64,000 nucleotides of DNA, from positions 558,001 to 622,000 of the forward strand of contig NZ_PJRT01000005.1 in the NCBI RefSeq assembly GCF_002858935.1, read 5' to 3'. Numbering within the stretch: position 1 is the first letter of the stretch; every line of letters starts with the position of its first letter. The notes beneath the pieces are model-generated. The model worked only from the letters and a program-made list of their open reading frames with translations. It ran no database searches and was not told where the DNA came from. The translations under genes and the position numbers were made by a program. The stretch is from Pantoea endophytica. GTDB taxonomy: Bacteria > Pseudomonadota > Gammaproteobacteria > Enterobacterales > Enterobacteriaceae. Below, piece by piece: positions 8,804 to 17,675 of this stretch.

Positions 8804-9614
8804 AGACTGCGGTGCGATCGGTCAGGAAATGAATATCGAAATCGTTCACTTCGCGTGCCAGCTTCAGCAGCGCATGCGCAGCACGATCGGTGGCAATCGC
8901 ACCGCGCTCAGCATCCGCCGCTGCGGCGTTGCCGGTGGCACCAGACAGATGCAGATCCTGCGCCATCCAGCCAAAACCAATGCCGCCTTCCGGCGTTAAA
9001 ATACCGCCGGTCGCTTCAAGCGCCACCGAAGTGGAAACGAAATTAGCGGCGTGCAGCATCTGCACCAGTTCAGGGTGCAAATGCAGCATCATGCTGGTTT
9101 CTGATTCACCGCCGTGAATGCCGTGATTAAGTTCATGCGCGCTGTAGAGATCCGATGCATCAATGGTACGGAACCAGCTGGCGCTGACGGCAAACATGCC
9201 CAGTTCGATGCGCAGCTGGCGACAGACGATCTCCATCAGCTGCGGCTGTCCGCCGTGCGAGTTCCAGAAAATCAGCTTGCGAATTCCGGCGCGCCAGGCG
9301 CTTTTCGCGACTTCGAACCACACTTTGCCTAACACGTCATACGGCAGCGAAAGGGTGCCGGGATAGGCAAGATGTTCATCCGATTTACCCATCGGCAGCG
9401 CGGGCAGCACCAGCAAAGGAAGATCGTCGAGCAATAATTCCACCGCGCGTTGAATAATGCCGGCGTTGATCGCCGCATCCACACGCACCGGCAGATGCGG
9501 GCCATGTTGTTCAACTGCGCCAATCGGCAGCACGGCGACGATATTCGCCATATCAAGTTCACTGAATTCCCGGGTTGAGAGATCCCACCACCAGGGCGAA
9601 GACGGTTTGAGCAT
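8799..9614 (-). CDS. Creatininase-family amidohydrolase
   Basis: The protein has the creatininase fold signatures: PIGAVEQHGPHLPV with the E and H metal ligands, a downstream Asp (RVDAA), NSHGG and GIHGGESETS. Family members hydrolyse cyclic amides (creatinine amidohydrolase) or formamidopyrimidine-type substrates. The longest frame starts at 9641, but GGAGG lies five bases before the ATG at 9614, so the shorter 271-residue start is chosen. It is next to, but transcribed separately from, the heterocycle operon and may supply a ring-opening step. Confidence 0.82.
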   Translation of the reverse strand: MLKPSSPWWWDLSTREFSELDMANIVAVLPIGAVEQHGPHLPVRVDAAINAGIIQRAVELLLDDLPLLVLPALPMGKSDEHLAYPGTLSLPYDVLGKVWFEVAKSAWRAGIRKLIFWNSHGGQPQLMEIVCRQLRIELGMFAVSASWFRTIDASDLYSAHELNHGIHGGESETSMMLHLHPELVQMLHAANFVSTSVALEATGGILTPEGGIGFGWMAQDLHLSGATGNAAAADAERGAIATDRAAHALLKLAREVNDFDIHFLTDRTAVS

Positions 9615-9713
9615 GTTGACCTCCATTTTTAACCCCAACATAGCGGGTTAATAGTGCAATGGAAGCAACAAAATTCGCACTTAGCGTTGCTTTAAAGGCA
9701 ATGGTCATAAGCA

Positions 9714-9737
9714 GGTCGCCATGAATGATCGGCGACC
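9714..9737. repeat. Short palindrome GGTCGCC / GGCGACC
   Basis: Perfect 7-base arms at 9714-9720 and 9731-9737 lie just beyond the stop codon of the RbsB-like gene. The GTCGCCAT core is shared with sequences near 11981 and 8791, which suggests a dispersed REP-like element. It might also stop transcription. Confidence 0.5.
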
Positions 9738-9751
9738 CAACAAGAGCGGCG

Positions 9752-10675
9752 TTACTTCTGATTTTTACTGGTGAATTCCTGATAATTTTCTTTGGTCACC
9801 GTCTGGTATGGCACCCAGTTGTAGGCTTCGGTCTTTTTACCGCTCAGCATGTCGTAAGCCACATCGACTGCACCGGTCGCCTGGCCTTTCGCATCCTGGA
9901 AGATCGTCACCGCCATTTTGCCGTTCTTAATAAACTGCAAACCATCCGGCGTGCCGTCGATGCCGGCGACTAACACATTGTTTTTCTTCAACTGATCGAG
10001 CGCCATAATCGCCCCGATCGCCATTTCATCGTTGTTCGCGATGATGGCGTTGATATCATTCCCATCCTGCAACCATGACAGGGTTTTATCGACCGCTTCG
10101 TTGCGCTGCCAGTTGGCGCTCTGTTTCTGAATCACTTTCAGGCCGGGATGATCCTTCACATAATCTTCAACCGCTTTGGTGCGCTGACGTGCTTCTTCGG
10201 TGGAGAGGGCGCCCATCAGAATGGCGATATTTCCTTTGTTATCCAGACGTTTGGCTAAAGCTTCGATCTCCATTTTGCCGCTTAACGCTGAGTCGGAACC
10301 GACATAGGCCATTTTACCGGTCAGTTTCACTTCGGGTTTACGGTTCACGAAGATCAGCGGGATATTGGCTTTTTGCGCGGCGGCGATAACCGGCATTACG
10401 CCTTGCGTATCCACCGGGTTGATGATGATCGCGTCTGCGCCCTGATTGATGAAATCATCCACCTGCTGGATTTGCAGAGATACATCGCCTTTGGCATCGG
10501 CAAACTGGCTGTTAAGCCCTTTGTCTTTAAGCTGCTTTTCCATCTGGCTTCGTAAGATGGAAACAAAATTGAGATCGAGATTAGCCAGAGCGACGCCAAC
10601 CATGTAGGTTTTCGCCTGGGTAGTGAACACACTGAGCAAACCGCAGATAAGCATTAGTACTTTGAATAATTTCAT
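9752..10675 (-). CDS. RbsB-like periplasmic sugar-binding protein
   Basis: A 307-residue periplasmic binding protein of the ribose/galactose (Peripla_BP_4) group. It has a Sec signal peptide (residues 1-21, ending TTQA before KTYMVGVALANLD), the hinge region around GADAIIINPVDTQGV, and late motifs NNDEMAIGA and AGIDGTPDG. No ABC permease or ATPase gene is adjacent, so it either serves a transporter elsewhere or acts as a sensor. It is divergent from a LacI-type regulator; the operator at 10707-10726 lies in its leader or promoter. Ligand is unknown; pentoses, polyols or inositol are typical. Confidence 0.87.
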   Translation of the reverse strand: MKLFKVLMLICGLLSVFTTQAKTYMVGVALANLDLNFVSILRSQMEKQLKDKGLNSQFADAKGDVSLQIQQVDDFINQGADAIIINPVDTQGVMPVIAAAQKANIPLIFVNRKPEVKLTGKMAYVGSDSALSGKMEIEALAKRLDNKGNIAILMGALSTEEARQRTKAVEDYVKDHPGLKVIQKQSANWQRNEAVDKTLSWLQDGNDINAIIANNDEMAIGAIMALDQLKKNNVLVAGIDGTPDGLQFIKNGKMAVTIFQDAKGQATGAVDVAYDMLSGKKTEAYNWVPYQTVTKENYQEFTSKNQK

Positions 10676-10985
10676 TTTTTTATCTCTGTAGGGGAGGTTT
10701 CAATTATTTTGCATCCGGGTGCAAAATCAACGGGATGAGTCCCGCTGATTGACATCATGTTCAGACGGACAACGCGATGTGCTGCATTCACTCTCTGGCA
10801 CGGTTGAAAAATAGTCAACGCAGCAAAAAGCGATTTCATCACCACGATCACAAAATCATCACGATTTGCACCCGAGTGCATTACAAAAATGCAACCGGGT
10901 GCAAAGTTTGCAAAAATCGCCTCTTGCTTACATGAGGAATCGCTCTATGCTCGCTTTTTGCCAGCTAATTTGCGGAAGGGAGCCG
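10676..10985. promoter_or_regulatory. Divergent control region with three LacI-type operators
   Basis: This 310-base gap separates the binding-protein and LacI genes. Three related palindromes centre on TGCAnCCGGGTGCA: ttttgcatccgggtgcaaaa at 10707-10726, tgcacccgagtgca at about 10867-10880, and tgcaaccgggtgca at 10890-10903. The central CG and symmetric arms are typical of LacI/PurR-family operators. One flanks the binding-protein start and two lie before the LacI gene, so both genes are probably repressed by the LacI product and looping is possible. Confidence 0.75.
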
Positions 10986-11990
10986 ATGACGAGAACAGTA
11001 AAAAAAGCCACGGCCAGCGATGTGGCGCTTCTTGCCGGCGTATCGAAATGGACGGTATCGCGCGCGTTTATGCCCGGCGCTTCAATCTCTGAGAAGGCGC
11101 GCGAGAAGGTGATGCGCATCGCTAAAGAGCTGGGATATCGGCCCAATTTGCTGGCGCGTAGTCTGGTAAAGAAGAAAACGCATATTATTGGCGTGGTGAT
11201 CGACGAGCTGAAAAATCCGCATACGCTGATGATTCTCAATGAAGCTACGCAGCAGCTACAACGTCGCGGCTATATGGCGTTGATCCTCAACATCACCGAC
11301 GGCGAGCCGTATCGATCGGTAATGACGCAGGCGGATCAATTGCAGATCGACGGCATTTTGTTTCTCGGTACGGTGTTATCGGCGCAGCTGATTACGTTGG
11401 TGGAGGATATGTACAACATTCCGCTGGTGCAGCTGTATCGCAATACGCATGCGCAGGGCATCGATGTGGTGGCGATTGATGGTTATGCCGCCGGCAAGCA
11501 AATCGCCGAGCTGTTGCTGGCGCAGGGCGCGCAACGGTTTGGTTTTATGCAAGGTCCGGATACACCAACGTCACATCTGCTGCGCAAAGAGGGATTTGAA
11601 GCGACGCTGCAACAAGCGGGCTGTCAAATTGATGTGCTGCTTAAAGCCGGCAGCTACGATCGTGCACGCAGCTGGCAAGCGATGAGCGATTATCTGCATC
11701 AACCGGATGCGCCCGCAATTGATGCGCTGTTCTGTGAAAACGATGTGCTGGCGCTCGGCGCGATGGAAGCGATGCGCGCCGCCCCGACCAGGCCAAGGAT
11801 TGCGGTGGTGGGATTCGATGATATTGAAGAAGCCAGCGCGCCAGGCTGCCAACTCACCACCTTTAGCCAACGTATTGATCTGCTGATCGCCGAAGCGTTA
11901 AATCGATTGATTGATGGTCGCGAGAGTGCGGATGAGCATTGGCGGCGGGGTGAAATGCGAGTACGGCGTTCGCATTTGAGGTCGCCATAA
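10986..11990 (+). CDS. LacI-family transcriptional repressor
   Basis: The N-terminal LacI helix-turn-helix is clear (ATASDVALLAGVSKWTVSRAF, with the hinge around GYRPNLLARSL), followed by a periplasmic-binding-like effector domain. The longest frame opens at 10866, but the HTH begins only after residue 40 of that frame. GGAAGGGAG lies three bases before the ATG at 10986, giving a normal 334-residue LacI protein. It is divergent from the sugar-binding protein gene, next to three matching operators, and upstream of a convergent sugar isomerase-like gene. Its ligand is probably the same sugar. Confidence 0.9.
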   Translation: MTRTVKKATASDVALLAGVSKWTVSRAFMPGASISEKAREKVMRIAKELGYRPNLLARSLVKKKTHIIGVVIDELKNPHTLMILNEATQQLQRRGYMALILNITDGEPYRSVMTQADQLQIDGILFLGTVLSAQLITLVEDMYNIPLVQLYRNTHAQGIDVVAIDGYAAGKQIAELLLAQGAQRFGFMQGPDTPTSHLLRKEGFEATLQQAGCQIDVLLKAGSYDRARSWQAMSDYLHQPDAPAIDALFCENDVLALGAMEAMRAAPTRPRIAVVGFDDIEEASAPGCQLTTFSQRIDLLIAEALNRLIDGRESADEHWRRGEMRVRRSHLRSP

Positions 11991-12147
11991 ATGACGTAAT
12001 GCTCCTCAGTTAAGACATGAAAACCCGTAATTACCGAGAGCACACATTGTAGCGGCGCAATTCATTGCGCGATAAATCGCGCCGCTACGGAAGGTGCGGT
12101 AATTTGATTCGGCGCTTGACTGATCACCATTACGCCATAAATGACGA
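11981..12147. repeat. Cluster of short repeats after the LacI gene
   Basis: The 14-base sequence cgccataaatgacg occurs at 11983-11996 (overlapping the LacI stop codon) and again at 12133-12146. Between them a larger palindrome has perfect 10-base arms GTAGCGGCGC (12049-12058) and GCGCCGCTAC (12079-12088). The arrangement resembles a small REP/BIME-like cluster between two convergent genes. No gene is seen in the gap. Confidence 0.5.
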
Positions 12148-12161
12148 CCCACGACGTAAAA

Positions 12162-13154
12162 TCACTGTTCTATGCTGGTCAGCAACGCATTTTGAATAAT
12201 TCTTTGCGCTTTCAGCGGGTTTTGCTCACGCTGCGCTTCCTGCAACGCGGCGATATCCAGCTTATCCAGCGCGCGATAGATATGTTTGAGGAAGCGAATC
12301 GACAGATTGGCGGCTTCAACATGATCTTCACGGAACGGGAATTGATCAAGCTGCCACACGCCGTCCCAGTTATTGATCTTCAGAACATAGAAGAACTCAA
12401 AAATCTCGGTCATGTGCACGGTACCGACCACCAAATCGTCATCCCAGCCGCGCAGGTTGTCGTTGACGTCCATACCAAACAGACGACCACGATCGATAAT
12501 CAGCTGGGCGGAATCCGCTGGGGATTCACCGGCAAACAGTGCATGACCAAAATCGAGCAGCACGCCAACGTTATCCAGTCCAATATCCTCAATGCCAAGC
12601 AGCGTACGCGCAGCTGAATCCCAGGTCATTTTCACGCGTGGTTCGCGCGGTTTGTACTCGATAGCAAATTTGACGTCTGGATTGGCGCTCGCCAGTTCGC
12701 GCATACCCTCTACGGCCATCTTCCACAGGTTTTTATGATCGACCTGGAACGGATAATCCCAGCCATCCTGACCCGGCCAGACTTTCACGTAGTTAGCCCC
12801 CAGCTCACGCACTACGGTGGCGGCTTCGTGCATCAAATCAAACGCCTGTTGGCGAATGGCGGCGTCGGGATTGGTGAAAGCACCGCGTGAAAAGCGGCGC
12901 AGATAGATTTCTGGCGTCACGCCAATGGCTTTCAATCCGGCATCGGCGAGCGCTTGTTTAACCTGCGCTACGGTTACGCCTTCGGTGAAGGGATAGGGCA
13001 CATCAACATAGGATAGGTCCTCGACGCTGCCAGCGAGTTTAATCTGATCGAGGGTGCTAAGCGCTGGCCCGTAACCATCTACGGCGTAGCGATCGATATA
13101 GTTGGCGAAGTGCCACAATCCGGCACCAAATTTCGGATACGTGTAGGAACTCAT
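12162..13154 (-). CDS. Xylose isomerase-like TIM-barrel sugar isomerase/epimerase
   Basis: A 330-residue cytosolic protein of the AP endonuclease 2 / xylose isomerase-like barrel family. Candidate metal and catalytic residues appear in [14 protein letters not shown] (Glu), [13 protein letters not shown] (Asp and His) and [15 protein letters not shown] (Asp). GAGGAG before the ATG supports the start. It lies convergent to the LacI gene and likely belongs to the same sugar module with the RbsB-like protein. Relatives include L-rhamnose, apiose and tagatose-type isomerases, so the substrate is not assignable. A 12-base palindrome (GAATATATATTC, 13185-13196) lies in its promoter region. Confidence 0.82.
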   Translation of the reverse strand: MSSYTYPKFGAGLWHFANYIDRYAVDGYGPALSTLDQIKLAGSVEDLSYVDVPYPFTEGVTVAQVKQALADAGLKAIGVTPEIYLRRFSRGAFTNPDAAIRQQAFDLMHEAATVVRELGANYVKVWPGQDGWDYPFQVDHKNLWKMAVEGMRELASANPDVKFAIEYKPREPRVKMTWDSAARTLLGIEDIGLDNVGVLLDFGHALFAGESPADSAQLIIDRGRLFGMDVNDNLRGWDDDLVVGTVHMTEIFEFFYVLKINNWDGVWQLDQFPFREDHVEAANLSIRFLKHIYRALDKLDIAALQEAQREQNPLKAQRIIQNALLTSIEQ

Positions 13155-13304
13155 TAGACCTTCTCCTCAGATGATTGCGTCATTGAATATATATTCATAT
13201 ATGGTTATATATTCCATTCTGCGCCTCGGCGTGCGCAGTTAACCAGCAATCATTGACGGAAATGCAACCGTAATCACACAATATTCGATGCCATGCCCCT
13301 TTGT

Positions 13305-13910
13305 TCAAACCGGTTTGCTGTGATATCCCATCCGGCTTAACCGGCTGAATAACTCTTTATTGTTGGCGCAGTTGAGCTTGCGAATAATACTCTGCCGATG
13401 ATGGCTGATGGTTTTGCAACTGAGATGCAGTTTGTATCCAATATCGGTGAGATTGCTGGTTTGCCCCAGCATGCGCAATAAGCCGAACTCCCGCGCTGAA
13501 AGGGTTTGCTTGGTGCGGCGAACATCCGCCTCAAATTCTGTAGCCAACGGTAAACCTAATACAGCATCAGAAAGCGCTTTCAGACTGCACTTTTTAGAGA
13601 GAAAAGTAACACCTGGAAGCAAACTGACCACATAGCTTATGACCGCTTTCTCATGCAAATCGGTTAGCACGATAATCCGCGTGTCTGGCGAAGTTCGTTG
13701 GACTTTTAGCAATAATTCGGTAAAGAATTGCACATCGCGGCCATAAGCGGTTAATTCACTGATGAGCAAATCCGTTCCTGCGATCTTACTCAGCGCTGAG
13801 TCAATATCGTCACTATCTATATTTTTTACATGAATAAATTTCCCGGCAAAATAACGCGAAATCCCTTCAGTAATCCATTTGTTATTGTCTATCAGTGTTA
13901 ATGACAACAT
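13305..13910 (-). CDS. LuxR-family DNA-binding protein with degenerate receiver-like domain
   Basis: The C-terminal 65 residues form a LuxR/FixJ HTH (TLSAREFGLLRMLGQ, then IGYKLHLSCKTISHHRQSI). The N-terminal part resembles a response-regulator receiver fold, but the usual acidic pocket and phosphorylatable Asp are not evident, as in RcsA/FimZ-like proteins of enterobacteria. The longest frame starts at 13922; GGGGAT five bases before the ATG at 13910 makes that start better. No sensor kinase is adjacent. A role in surface, capsule or fimbrial control is possible but not shown. Confidence 0.8.
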   Translation of the reverse strand: MLSLTLIDNNKWITEGISRYFAGKFIHVKNIDSDDIDSALSKIAGTDLLISELTAYGRDVQFFTELLLKVQRTSPDTRIIVLTDLHEKAVISYVVSLLPGVTFLSKKCSLKALSDAVLGLPLATEFEADVRRTKQTLSAREFGLLRMLGQTSNLTDIGYKLHLSCKTISHHRQSIIRKLNCANNKELFSRLSRMGYHSKPV

Positions 13911-14303
13911 AGTTATCCCCATCTTTATTATGCTGGCATTAAAGCGCGATCCCGGTGCTATGAATATCGGACTGGGGAAGGGAGGTTTGTACGAAATTTC
14001 CCAAATTCGCGATTACAGATTTAAAGGCATGTCAGTGTTGTTGAGATATAACCGCTGGGTGAACGTATGGCCGCGCTGGGCGTTAGCCTTGCATCGGGCT
14101 TGCCACTGAAAAAAATGTGAACCAAAAATAAGAACATGCAGCGATGCACAGCCAGGAACGGCAGCGGGTGGTGTATCAGCCTGGCGCGTTTCATTTGCTG
14201 TTGGGTAAAATAGCCGACATAGTTAACTGGCGCAGCAGCTGGATATTTCTGAAGCGTCACCGTATGCGATGACGCTGGTGTAGGCTCTTCATAAAGTGGA
14301 GGA
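13911..14303. other. Gene-poor interval between luxR-like and GNAT genes
   Basis: This 393-base interval has no convincing gene. A 79-codon minus frame (14021-14260) and a 42-codon plus frame beginning near 14143 overlap each other. Neither has a good ribosome binding site or a recognisable family. The segment before 14304 supplies the GGAGG of the GNAT gene. Confidence 0.4.
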
Positions 14304-14810
14304 ATGATGGAATTAGAAACAACCCGACTGCGGCTGGAACCCTTTGAGCTGTCGCATTTTGACGGACTGCGAGCGATGGAAAGCGATCCGGAAATTATGC
14401 GTTACATCAGCAATGGCGTAGTTAAAACGCCAGAAGAGACCCTGACGAGTATTGAACGCGTTCAATCGCGCTGGCAACAATATGGTTTTTCCTGGTGGGC
14501 GATGCGGGAAAAAGAGTCTGGCGAAATCGTCGGTGCTTGCTGTCTGCAGCATTTAGCCAATCAGGATGGTGCGCCATTGGAAATTGGCTGGCGTCTCAAT
14601 GCCAATTATCAAGGCAAAGGTTTTGCCACCGAAGCCGCGCAGGCGATAGTTAAGTTTGCGGTAGAACAGGTTGGCGTTAAATATTTGGTTGCGGTGGCCG
14701 ATCCTGAGAATGCCGCTTCGCAGAAGGTGATGCAGCGGCTTGGCATGACCTACAAAGCGATTGAGCAACACTACGATGTGCCTTGCGTGGTGTATGAGCT
14801 TCATCTTTAG
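14304..14810 (+). CDS. GNAT acetyltransferase, RimJ/RimL-like
   Basis: A 168-residue Acetyltransf_3 protein: N-terminal TTRLRLEPFELSHFDGL is the typical opening, and the acetyl-CoA loop is near GWRLNANYQGKGFATEAAQAI (Q/R-x-x-G-x-A type). The end contains the conserved NAASQKVMQRLGM. GGAGG directly precedes ATGATG, so the start is 14304 or 14307. Members acetylate ribosomal protein N-termini, antibiotics or small amines; the substrate is unknown. It appears to be a single-gene unit. Confidence 0.88.
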   Translation: MMELETTRLRLEPFELSHFDGLRAMESDPEIMRYISNGVVKTPEETLTSIERVQSRWQQYGFSWWAMREKESGEIVGACCLQHLANQDGAPLEIGWRLNANYQGKGFATEAAQAIVKFAVEQVGVKYLVAVADPENAASQKVMQRLGMTYKAIEQHYDVPCVVYELHL

Positions 14811-14844
14811 GCATTCGTGAACAAGTGCCATCAACATTTTATGT

Positions 14845-14883
14845 CATATTCCAATTCTGCTTATTTTACAGGATTGGAATATG
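14845..14883 (+). promoter_or_regulatory. Inverted repeat covering the ribosome binding site and start codon of the VOC gene
   Basis: Arms catattccaattctg (14845-14859) and caggattggaatatg (14869-14883) match at 14 of 15 positions with a 9-base spacer. The right arm contains the AGGA box and the ATG at 14881. As RNA it would form a stable hairpin hiding the start; as DNA it could be a repressor operator. Confidence 0.6.
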
Positions 14884-15324
14884 AAAGAGCACGATATTGG
14901 TTTTAGCCACATAGCGCTGCAAGTGAGAGATATAGAACGCAGCATCGATTTCTATCAACGTTACGCAGGGATGCAGGTGATCCATGAGCGGGCACCAGGC
15001 ATTGCAGAAGCGCAAAAAGTCGCATGGCTTTCTGATTTAACGCGTCCATTTGCGTTGGTGTTGGTGCAATCTCAAACCACAGTGGATACGCCTCTGGGTC
15101 CGTTTGGTCATATAGGCGTTGCGTGTGACAGTAAAGAAGAGATTGATGCCAGGGTTGCTCAGGCTGAATGCGAAGGTGTGTTACGCCGCCCAGCGCAACA
15201 ATCAGCCGCTCCCGTCGGTTATTGGGCATTCTTCGCCGATCCCGACGGCAACACGCTTGAACTTTCATACGGCCAACAGATTGGCCTTGAGATTATTACC
15301 AGCCGCCTTAACGCGGGTGTTTAA
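14881..15324 (+). CDS. VOC-superfamily (glyoxalase/dioxygenase-like) protein
   Basis: A 147-residue single-chain protein with two beta-alpha-beta-beta-beta halves: FSHIALQVRDIERSIDFYQRY at the start and FGHIGVACDSKEEID in the middle, ending with the conserved FADPDGNTLELSYG. H10 and the late Glu fit the metal-binding positions of glyoxalase I-like proteins. The specific reaction is not predictable. Its start codon lies in an inverted repeat, so expression may be translationally or transcriptionally controlled. Confidence 0.85.
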   Translation: MKEHDIGFSHIALQVRDIERSIDFYQRYAGMQVIHERAPGIAEAQKVAWLSDLTRPFALVLVQSQTTVDTPLGPFGHIGVACDSKEEIDARVAQAECEGVLRRPAQQSAAPVGYWAFFADPDGNTLELSYGQQIGLEIITSRLNAGV

Positions 15325-15425
15325 CCTAAAACGTCACTTGAAAGGGTGACGGTTGATATCGGGTTTAGACGTGGTATGAGTGCGCGATGAGATGCTTGAT
15401 TTAACATAATCATGATTATACGCAC

Positions 15426-15875
15426 TTAGATTGATGAGGCATTTGAGCAGATATCAGGGATATTTGAGGGATAAACAACGTCGTCAGTATTTCGGAGTTC
15501 ATTAAGATCCCACCAATGATAACTATTGATGACTGATTTTTCATTTTCAGTCCATCCGCTGGTACTGATATCTTCATCGCCTATTTTAATAAAATAAAAT
15601 CGCTCATGTGCCAGAACCACCTCACCGCTGGGCAGAGTCATTTCAAAGGTTCTCTCCGTTAACGCCTGTCCTACATCATTAACATAAATGCCTGTTTCTT
15701 CTCTAAGTTCCCGAATGGCTGCCTGCTCAAAAGTCTCTTCTGATTCCACGCCTCCACCGGGAGTTGCCCAGTATACTTTACCTGCCAGCGCATCCTTCTC
15801 ATGCCTGAACTTGAATAATAAGACCTGATTAAGGAAGTTCATAATAAGCAAACGTGCAGAATCACGGGTACGCAA
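15426..15875 (-). CDS. Nudix hydrolase
   Basis: A 149-residue protein with a complete Nudix box at residues 41-63 (G-x5-E-x7-REL-x-EE-x-G; REEx core visible as IRELREETGI). Family members hydrolyse nucleoside diphosphates linked to another group; the C-terminal region is not specific enough to name the substrate. It stands alone between the VOC gene and a LysR remnant. Confidence 0.88.
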   Translation of the reverse strand: MRTRDSARLLIMNFLNQVLLFKFRHEKDALAGKVYWATPGGGVESEETFEQAAIRELREETGIYVNDVGQALTERTFEMTLPSGEVVLAHERFYFIKIGDEDISTSGWTENEKSVINSYHWWDLNELRNTDDVVYPSNIPDICSNASSI

Positions 15876-15975
15876 TGGATAATTCCTTTTTCATTTTCAA
15901 TGCAGGTCAGCATAACTGATTTTGAGGATAAAAATAAAATAGAGCCAAAGTTAAATCATATGTTATTACAGAATA

Positions 15976-16290
15976 TTGGACATCTCAGGTTTGCAAGTTT
16001 CAACACCCGAAGGTGAGAGCGTAGTTTTCAACGTACATAGTCCTGCCATGATCATGGCTGACAACGCTGCTTCGCTCTTGGCTTTTGCTCTTGGAGGGGC
16101 TGGTGTTGCCCTCTTACCTGCCTGGCTTGTGCAGGAAGAGTTGCGCCTGGGGAATTTGATCCAACTACTGCCAGATCATCATTTTCCCCGTCAAGGAATT
16201 TATGCGCTTTACCCCAACACGCGCCATGTACCTGAAAAAGTACGAGCGTTCATCGATTTTTTACAGAGCAGAGTTGGAAGCCCCCAATAA
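15976..16290 (+). pseudogene. C-terminal remnant of a LysR-type regulator
   Basis: The roughly 105 residues match the end of a LysR effector domain (ESVVFNVHSPAMIMADNAASLLAFALGGAGVALLP is split here only for description: see FNVHSPAMIM and AGVALLPAWLVQEEL), ending in the usual KVRAFIDFLQSR. No helix-turn-helix is encoded upstream; the same frame is closed by a stop at 15952-15954, and the only start available is TTG. About two thirds of the gene is missing, so this is a decayed fragment. It may be left from a gene related to the complete LysR gene at 16710. Confidence 0.8.
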
Positions 16291-16317
16291 AACTGATGTG
16301 AGGGAGCATCAAACGAC

Positions 16318-16581
16318 TCAATGACCATGCACCGTTAATCCCACCAACCGAACCACAATCGGGCGCACTACCAGTATGCAAACAAAAGCCGCGGGCATCG
16401 CAACTTGATATGCATTCATCACATTTTCCATATAATGCGGCCCGATGCCAAATTCGGCGAAGGTAATGACCAGGCTCATCAGAAACGCCATTATAGTCGC
16501 CATATAAAACGCGAAGATGTAAGGTGAAACGTGCTTTGGTAGGCGTAGACGAGCACTACTTTTCTCGGTTGCTATTGTCAT
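16318..16581 (-). CDS. DUF2798 small membrane protein
   Basis: An 87-residue protein with two transmembrane segments, characteristic of DUF2798: LPKHVSPYIFAFYMATIMAF, then SLVITF, and a second helix ending VVRPIVVRLVG. The longest frame begins at 16695, but the conserved region starts after residue 38 and an AAGGATC box precedes the ATG at 16581. Function is unknown. It is divergent from a LysR gene, which probably regulates it. Confidence 0.8.
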   Translation of the reverse strand: MTIATEKSSARLRLPKHVSPYIFAFYMATIMAFLMSLVITFAEFGIGPHYMENVMNAYQVAMPAAFVCILVVRPIVVRLVGLTVHGH

Positions 16582-16709
16582 AGCGTGATCCTTTTCAGTA
16601 AGTTTAAGCAAAACAGCCGCTAACCTATCAAGTGAATCAGGATGCGAGTAGAACGCTTCTGCTTTAATCATTATTAAGTAAAAGTAACGAATCACGCATT
16701 GAGGGATCT

Positions 16710-17627
16710 ATGGATTTACTGGGGTTGATCAACACTTTTATTCGCGTAGTTGAGAACGGCAGCATTGCCGCCGCCGCGCGGGCGAAAGGAATGAGTCCAG
16801 CGGCGGTAAGCCAAAGTGTTGCGCGTCTGGAGACGCATTTGGGTGTGCGGCTGCTTTCCCGCACTACCCGCAGCATGACGTTAACCGAAAGCGGTAAACG
16901 CTATTTCGAAAAAGTCCGACACATTCCCCATGATATTGACCTTGCCTCGCAGGCCGCAGCGATTGAAACCAAACCGCAGGGTTCGCTTTGCATCGCCACC
17001 ACGGCGGCATTTGGCAGACACATTCTCGCCCTACTGATGCCTGCCTTTAAACAAACTTACCCCGATATTGATATCGAACTGATCAGTACCGATCGCAATG
17101 TTGACCACCGCCTGGAAGGCGTTGACGTCAGTATTCGTATTGAGGCGCAACTGAACGATCAATTGATCGCCCGCAAAATTGCCTCATTACCCTTTATCTT
17201 CTGCGCGGCACCCGCTTATCTGGCGCGTGCGGGCATCCCTAAAACGCCTGAAGATCTGAGCCAGCACGCCTGTTTGGTTTTCCGCTATCCAACCGACGGA
17301 CGCTTTCTTCCGTGGACGTTTATGGTCAATGGCCAGCCGGTGAATGCAAAGCTCAACCCAGAATTCATCAGCGATGATATTGATATCATCGCGAAAATTG
17401 CCGAAAACGGCGGTGGAATTGCCCGGCTGGCGAGTTTTATTGCTCAGCCGTTGCTCGAGAGTGGTCAACTAATACCTTTATTCCACTCAGATCAAGGTGA
17501 GAAAAGCGACGTAGTGGCTTCACCGATGAATATTTATGCCTGCGTCAACGAGCGTTCGGCGCTGAATGCAAAGGTAAGAGCGTTTATTGCCTTTCTGGAA
17601 CAACAACTCGCCGAAAGCGTTGATTAA
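16710..17627 (+). CDS. LysR-type regulator
   Basis: A complete 305-residue LysR protein of the CrgA/AaeR-like branch: MDLLGLINTFIRVVENGS opens the winged helix, with SPAAVSQSVARLE as recognition helix, and the effector domain contains the typical LLSRTTRSMTLTESG junction. It is divergent from the DUF2798 gene, separated by 128 bases, which is the usual LysR/target arrangement. Effector unknown. Confidence 0.88.
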   Translation: MDLLGLINTFIRVVENGSIAAAARAKGMSPAAVSQSVARLETHLGVRLLSRTTRSMTLTESGKRYFEKVRHIPHDIDLASQAAAIETKPQGSLCIATTAAFGRHILALLMPAFKQTYPDIDIELISTDRNVDHRLEGVDVSIRIEAQLNDQLIARKIASLPFIFCAAPAYLARAGIPKTPEDLSQHACLVFRYPTDGRFLPWTFMVNGQPVNAKLNPEFISDDIDIIAKIAENGGGIARLASFIAQPLLESGQLIPLFHSDQGEKSDVVASPMNIYACVNERSALNAKVRAFIAFLEQQLAESVD

Positions 17628-17675
17628 CTCTATAATATTGGGTGTTAAAGTCATTTTTGGACGATAAGACACAAT

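Noticed and set aside
10075..10389. Plus-strand frame of 104 codons opposite the RbsB-like gene
   Set aside because: Antisense to a well-supported binding-protein gene, with Arg/Ser-rich shadow composition.
14021..14260. 79-codon minus-strand frame between the LuxR-like and GNAT genes
   Set aside because: No ribosome binding site, no recognised family, and it competes with a short plus-strand frame over the same bases.
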